Assembly (NCBI GenBank): GCA_001508835.1
Contig: LGFB01000030.1
Span: 1 to 10,028, forward strand
DNA: 10,028 nt
Reading direction: 5' to 3'
From: a bacterium 42_11
GTDB taxonomy: Bacteria; Synergistota; GBS-1
This document shows, in pieces, positions 6,401-10,028 of the stretch. Below the pieces are notes generated by a model. That model searched no databases. It had not been told where the DNA came from and saw only the letters and a program-made list of their open reading frames with translations. The position numbers were made by a program, and so were the translations under genes. Each line of letters opens with the position of its first letter. Within the stretch, counting starts at the first letter, position 1.

Positions 6401-7785
6401 CCTCTTAAGAACCTCAAAACATCGTCAGAAACCTTCCCATCACGAACATCCTTCATAGATGACTTTATTATGTCCAGAGCTTTATCAAGCTCTTCCTCCT
6501 TTATAATTAAAGGAGGTGCTATCCTCAAAACGTTACCTCCCTTACCAAAGGTAACCAATATAAGTCCTCTCTCCCATGCTCTCCAACAAATCTTTAAAGC
6601 GGTATTCCTGTCAGGCTCCTTAGTCTCCCTATCTTTAACTATGTCTATCCCTATCAGAAAAGCTACCCCTCTGATATCGCCGATGAACTCGAACTCATCC
6701 TTCATCCTGCTAAATTCATCTAAAACCCTTTTGCCAAGCCTGTTTGCCCTTTCAAGAAGACCCTCTTCCTCAATGGCTTCAATCGTAGCCAAAGCAGCCC
6801 TTGCATTGACAGCATGTCCGCAGTGAGTAAAAACGAAAAGAGGTGGAGGAACGCTTTCCATAATTTCTTCCTTACCAATAGTAGCCGAAATGGGCATTCC
6901 ACCCCCCAAAGCTTTAGCGCTAACTATGATATCTGGAACAACCTCGAAATTCTCTATTGCCCACCATTTACCAGTGCGACCCATACCAGTTTGTACCTCT
7001 TCATCAATCAATACAATGTTATATTTATCGGCTAAATCTCTTAGGCCCACGATAAATTCCTTTGGAGGAATAACTACTCCCGCATCCCCCTGCATAGGCT
7101 CTAAAACGATACCAGCAACTTCTCCATCAAGTTCTTTAATTTTACTTTCCACCTCTGCCAAGGCTTTAGAGCTCAAAGCGCTGGGGTCCCTATAACCATC
7201 GATCCCCCATTTATTCCTATATGGATCAGCGTATTCAACAAAGTGGACATCGGGTATAGGAAAGACCTTGCCCCTCACCTCAGATTTAACGATCCCTGTT
7301 AGCGAGAGGGAACCGTAGGTTGTGCCATGATATGAATCCTTAAAAGCTATAATATGTCTCCTACCCGTGTAAGCCCTTGCAGCCTTTATAGCAGAGTCAA
7401 CCCCATCGGAACCGGAAAAGCCGAAAGTAACTTTTTTCTTAAAATTACCCGGTGTTATCTGGGTAAGCCTCTTTGCCAATTCTACAGGTGCTTCCTCATA
7501 AAGATAGGCAATCGTATAGTTTAAAACCTTTTCTATTTGGTCCCTTATAGCTGCTAAAACCTTAGGATGCCTATGACCTACATTGTAAACACAAGCGCTG
7601 GTTAAAAAGTCTATGTATTCATTCCCGTCCTTATCCCAAACCTTAGCCCCCTCAGCCCTTTCAACGCATAAGGGATAATACTTGAGCCCGGAAGCGGAAG
7701 CCACATATTCATCAGAATCTTTGACCCTCTTTAAGCTCTCATCAACCTTAAGAGAAACATATTTCTCTATATCCTCCCACCGCAT
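6394..7785 (-). CDS. Class III PLP enzyme resembling isoleucine 2-epimerase / broad-specificity amino-acid racemase (GabT-like)
   Basis: 463 residues, full length; ATG 7785 with GGGGAGGTG five bases upstream. Class III (fold type I) marks: NVGHRHP 68-74, SGSD 124-127 (PLP phosphate), [14 protein letters not shown] 151-164, EPMQGDAGV 229-237, D261 (pyridine N) and Q265, K291 in [10 protein letters not shown] as the Schiff-base lysine, and R420 in NVLRIAPPL. The stretches [22 protein letters not shown] and KDRETKEPD resemble, as I recall it, the Lactobacillus isoleucine 2-epimerase (an enzyme of aminotransferase ancestry that epimerises branched-chain amino acids) and archaeal broad-substrate racemases more than classical 4-aminobutyrate transaminases. 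An ordinary omega-aminotransferase cannot be excluded. It lies 22 bases after the transporter and overlaps the next PLP gene, suggesting joint handling of an imported amino acid. Confidence 0.85.
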   Translation of the reverse strand: MRWEDIEKYVSLKVDESLKRVKDSDEYVASASGLKYYPLCVERAEGAKVWDKDGNEYIDFLTSACVYNVGHRHPKVLAAIRDQIEKVLNYTIAYLYEEAPVELAKRLTQITPGNFKKKVTFGFSGSDGVDSAIKAARAYTGRRHIIAFKDSYHGTTYGSLSLTGIVKSEVRGKVFPIPDVHFVEYADPYRNKWGIDGYRDPSALSSKALAEVESKIKELDGEVAGIVLEPMQGDAGVVIPPKEFIVGLRDLADKYNIVLIDEEVQTGMGRTGKWWAIENFEVVPDIIVSAKALGGGMPISATIGKEEIMESVPPPLFVFTHCGHAVNARAALATIEAIEEEGLLERANRLGKRVLDEFSRMKDEFEFIGDIRGVAFLIGIDIVKDRETKEPDRNTALKICWRAWERGLILVTFGKGGNVLRIAPPLIIKEEELDKALDIIKSSMKDVRDGKVSDDVLRFLRGW

Positions 7786-7807
7786 GAAAACACCTCCCCT
7801 TTTGTTT

Positions 7808-8944
7808 TTAAGCTTTTGACCAAAACTCTTTTTTCCAATCAGGATTTATTATCCTTATAATTCCAACCGTAACAAGAGGGATAAAGTAAATGGCGAAGAA
7901 AACCCAAGCCAATATCCCATATCCCTTCGCCACAAGAGCTATTATTCCATAGCGAGCAAAAAGTATAGAAATTATGGCTATTACAGTAGCAATTATTCCC
8001 TCCTGAGTTCTGGATAATCCAACCCCCTTTATCTCCTTAAGCTGAACCTCAACCCTTCTTACTATTGCATGAATCATGCCTGTTCCGGTTTCTATCAATG
8101 TCCAAAACACGGCAAGAACATAAAATCCTCGAAGCCAAAGCCCACCTATGGTTTTCATTATTTCATACCATGGAACCGGAGCATTAACAATCTCAGGTCT
8201 CGTGTAAAATCCAAGGAGGCATAACCACGTCAAAAAGAAAGCCATACTTACGAGCAAAGAGGAAGTTAACCCCGCCATGAGGGAATCGCTTCTCCTTTCA
8301 AGTCTGTCAATGGTAAATAAAACAGCAGGTAAGGCAGGCATATTATAAGCGAAATACTTAATTCCAGCTATAGAAGCATCCCAAGGAGTCTCCGCGCTAA
8401 GCCCTTTCTCAAAAGCCATTCCGATGTCTCCCCAAGCATACTTAAGCGTAATACCCCACAAAATAGCATACATAGCATAAAGAATAACAGTACCGATAAC
8501 CTCAAACCATTCTATAGCAAACCTTCCGTAAAAATGAAGAATTCCTATAGCTCCTATGACCACCACCGCACTAAGCATATACGGGAGTTTAAGCATGTCT
8601 TTCATTATATTTGCAGCCGCAGAACCAACCACAGCTATAACTATGATTGCCAAAACAATAAATGCTATATCAAATACAGGCCAAAACTTCCATAGAAGAC
8701 CTTTCACCCAGGTTCTGTAATCGAAAGTTTTATTTATCCTCGCAAGCTCATAGGAAAGAAAGGCAGCAATGAAAAAACCAAGCGTTATAAAGACGATTGA
8801 GTATACACCATTAACCCCAAACCTACCCCCGAATTCCATTACCTCTCTTCCTGTCGTAAATCCCCCGCCCATATAAATAGACTGAAAGACTATGGCAGGA
8901 AGAAACCAACGGAAAAAAATACCATACTTTCCTTTGCTCTCCAC
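7808..8944 (-). CDS. YkvI-like multi-spanning membrane transporter (APC superfamily, COG3949 type)
   Basis: About 378 residues from GTG 8944; a GTG three codons earlier (8953) is possible, but the GAGGAGAGGTGA site leaves too little room for it and eight bases for 8944. Numbering from 8953, about ten hydrophobic segments are visible: roughly 12-30, 50-69, 90-112, 125-142, 147-170, 199-215, 225-250, 270-295, 317-342 and 346-368. The first helix carries [13 protein letters not shown] (29-41), the unwound-helix signature of YkvI proteins (GxGFASGQEVMQF) and akin to the substrate/sodium site of APC/LeuT-fold carriers. No signal peptide is expected beyond the first helix. The substrate is unknown; placement between ilvD and two amino-acid PLP enzymes suggests an amino acid or keto acid. 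Confidence 0.8.
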   Translation of the reverse strand: MESKGKYGIFFRWFLPAIVFQSIYMGGGFTTGREVMEFGGRFGVNGVYSIVFITLGFFIAAFLSYELARINKTFDYRTWVKGLLWKFWPVFDIAFIVLAIIVIAVVGSAAANIMKDMLKLPYMLSAVVVIGAIGILHFYGRFAIEWFEVIGTVILYAMYAILWGITLKYAWGDIGMAFEKGLSAETPWDASIAGIKYFAYNMPALPAVLFTIDRLERRSDSLMAGLTSSLLVSMAFFLTWLCLLGFYTRPEIVNAPVPWYEIMKTIGGLWLRGFYVLAVFWTLIETGTGMIHAIVRRVEVQLKEIKGVGLSRTQEGIIATVIAIISILFARYGIIALVAKGYGILAWVFFAIYFIPLVTVGIIRIINPDWKKEFWSKA

Positions 8945-8971
8945 TTTACTCACCTCTCCTCTTAAAATTCT

Positions 8972-8998
8972 GGGGAGAGAAAGCCTCTTTCTCTCCCC
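8972..8998 (-). terminator. Intercistronic hairpin between ilvD and the transporter gene, possible weak terminator
   Basis: GGGGAGAGAAA and TTTCTCTCCCC form a perfect 11-base-pair stem around a five-base loop in the 57 bases after the ilvD stop. On the minus strand it is followed by AGAATTTTAAG, so the T-run is short and delayed. It would act at most as a partial terminator or an mRNA-end stabiliser that sets different levels of ilvD and the downstream genes. Confidence 0.6.
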
Positions 8999-9010
8999 GG
9001 ATCAAATTCT

Positions 9011-10028
9011 TTATTCGCCAAGCAATATTGCACCCTTATTAGCCGAGGTAACAAGCTTAGCATATCTGGCTAAATAGCCACTTTTGAACTTTGAGGGTGG
9101 TGGAGACCACTGAGCGAGTCTTCTTTTTATCTCCTCATCTGGCACGCGAAGGGTTAACTTCCTGTTAGGAATATCTATCTCTATCTCATCACCCTCTTCA
9201 ACTATGGCTATAGGACCACCTCTTTGGGCTTCAGGAGAAACGTGCCCTATAACGGCACCTCTACTTGCTCCGGAAAACCTACCATCGGTAATCAAAGCTA
9301 CACTTCCATCAAGTCCCATGCCTGCAATTGCAGAAGTAGGACCGAGCATTTCTCTCATACCGGGACCACCTGCCGGCCCTTCGTACCTTATAACAACTAC
9401 ATCTCCCTCCCTAATCTTGCCACCATATATGGCCTCTATGGCCTCCTCCTCCGAGTTAAAAACTCTCGCCTTACCAACATGATAAAGCATTTCCTTCTTA
9501 ACCGCAGACTCTTTAACGACAGCACCATCGGGAGCAAGGTTCCCCCAAAGAATAGCAAGCCCACCCCTTGGACTATAGGGGTCTTCAACGCTTCTTATCA
9601 CATTTCTATCAAGAATTTCAACATCCTTAATAAGCTCCCCCATGGTCACCCCCATTACAGTCATGGCATCCAAGTGGAGAAGGCCGAGCCTTGAAAGCTC
9701 TTTCAAAACAGCAGGAATTCCTCCTGCCCTATTTAAGTCCTCTATGTGCTGCTTGCTGGCGGGGGACAATTTACATATGGTGGGAGTTTTTCGCGAAAGT
9801 TCATCAAATTTCGTTAACGGAAGCTCCACCCCAGCTTCATTAGCAATGGCAGTAAGGTGTAAAACTGAATTAGTAGAACCACCAAGGGCGAGATCCAAAA
9901 CAATGGCATTCTCAAAGGCCTTTTCGGTCATTATATCTCTTGCCTTTATACCCTGTTTCACCATTTCCACTACCCTAACCCCGGCTTTAAAAGCTATTCT
10001 CTTCCTTATACCATCAAAGCCAGCTGGA
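9011..10028 (-). CDS. ilvD: Dihydroxy-acid dehydratase, C-terminal 338 residues (5' part outside window)
   Basis: The frame is open from the right edge (codons from 10027) to TAA at 9011; family length is about 550, so roughly the first 215 residues are missing. The GTG at 9970 is internal, not a start. Family motifs in order: [17 protein letters not shown], the [12 protein letters not shown] segment, [33 protein letters not shown] and [13 protein letters not shown], whose serine is the expected catalytic base, then GHVSPEA. The enzyme dehydrates 2,3-dihydroxy-isovalerate or 2,3-dihydroxy-3-methylvalerate to the keto acids of valine and isoleucine using an Fe-S cluster; the cluster cysteines are expected in the missing part. 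Sugar-acid dehydratases of the same superfamily are less likely because of the [10 protein letters not shown] and GPAGGPGM forms. It heads the visible part of the operon with the YkvI-like carrier and two PLP enzymes. Confidence 0.93.
   Translation of the reverse strand, partial: PAGFDGIRKRIAFKAGVRVVEMVKQGIKARDIMTEKAFENAIVLDLALGGSTNSVLHLTAIANEAGVELPLTKFDELSRKTPTICKLSPASKQHIEDLNRAGGIPAVLKELSRLGLLHLDAMTVMGVTMGELIKDVEILDRNVIRSVEDPYSPRGGLAILWGNLAPDGAVVKESAVKKEMLYHVGKARVFNSEEEAIEAIYGGKIREGDVVVIRYEGPAGGPGMREMLGPTSAIAGMGLDGSVALITDGRFSGASRGAVIGHVSPEAQRGGPIAIVEEGDEIEIDIPNRKLTLRVPDEEIKRRLAQWSPPPSKFKSGYLARYAKLVTSANKGAILLGE

Noticed and set aside
6495..6516. Inverted repeat CCTCCTTT/AAAGGAGG with a six-base AT-rich spacer
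   Set aside because: It lies inside the class III gene in the LIIKEEE stretch. The Shine-Dalgarno-like arm has no start codon or frame after it, so it is probably chance.
8801..8806. Single GTATAC hexamer as a second operator
   Set aside because: It is inside the transporter gene, isolated, and lacks the flanking bases of the operator core.
9204..9694. Two overlapping plus-strand open frames
   Set aside because: Both are antisense to ilvD, whose motifs are unmistakable.
9968..9970. GTG as start of a short ilvD
   Set aside because: The frame continues without a stop to the right edge with IlvD-like sequence ([16 protein letters not shown]), so the codon is internal.

Overview
The window is a densely packed piece of a bacterial chromosome with no gap longer than about 100 bases. 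Strong Shine-Dalgarno sites of the AGGAGGTGAT type mark it as bacterial. A TtuA-like tRNA 2-thiolation enzyme hints at a thermophile. Oxygen-sensitive chemistry (a radical SAM enzyme, a probable Fe-S TtuA, an ETF resembling bifurcating forms) hints at an anaerobe. No genus can be assigned from the sequence alone. Nine genes are seen; two run off the ends.

Left module (1-3258, all minus strand). A FadR-type GntR regulator is followed with overlaps or tiny gaps by etfB, etfA and a GlcD-like FAD-linked 2-hydroxyacid dehydrogenase whose C-terminus lies beyond position 1. The order regulator-etfB-etfA-dehydrogenase is that of the Acetobacterium woodii lactate operon (lctA-B-C-D). The best reading is an NAD-linked, possibly electron-confurcating, lactate or 2-hydroxyacid oxidation unit. 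A perfect 20-base palindrome built of three GTATAC hexamers lies over the likely promoter just before the regulator and is the obvious operator for autoregulation.

Middle (3285-5367). A cysteine-rich radical SAM protein of the PflA-like type (minus strand) is divergent, across 43 bases, from a TtuA-like tRNA thiouridylase (plus strand, the only plus-strand gene). The role of the radical SAM protein is unknown.

Right module (5312-10028, all minus strand, transcribed right to left). Dihydroxy-acid dehydratase (ilvD, 5' part missing) is followed by an intercistronic hairpin, a YkvI-like membrane transporter, a class III PLP enzyme resembling isoleucine 2-epimerase or broad-specificity amino-acid racemase, and a class I/II aminotransferase overlapping it by 7 bases. 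This looks like an amino-acid uptake and conversion operon, perhaps for branched-chain or D-amino acids. Its last gene overlaps the 3' end of ttuA tail to tail by 56 bases.

No RNA genes, mobile elements, CRISPR arrays or long repeats were seen.
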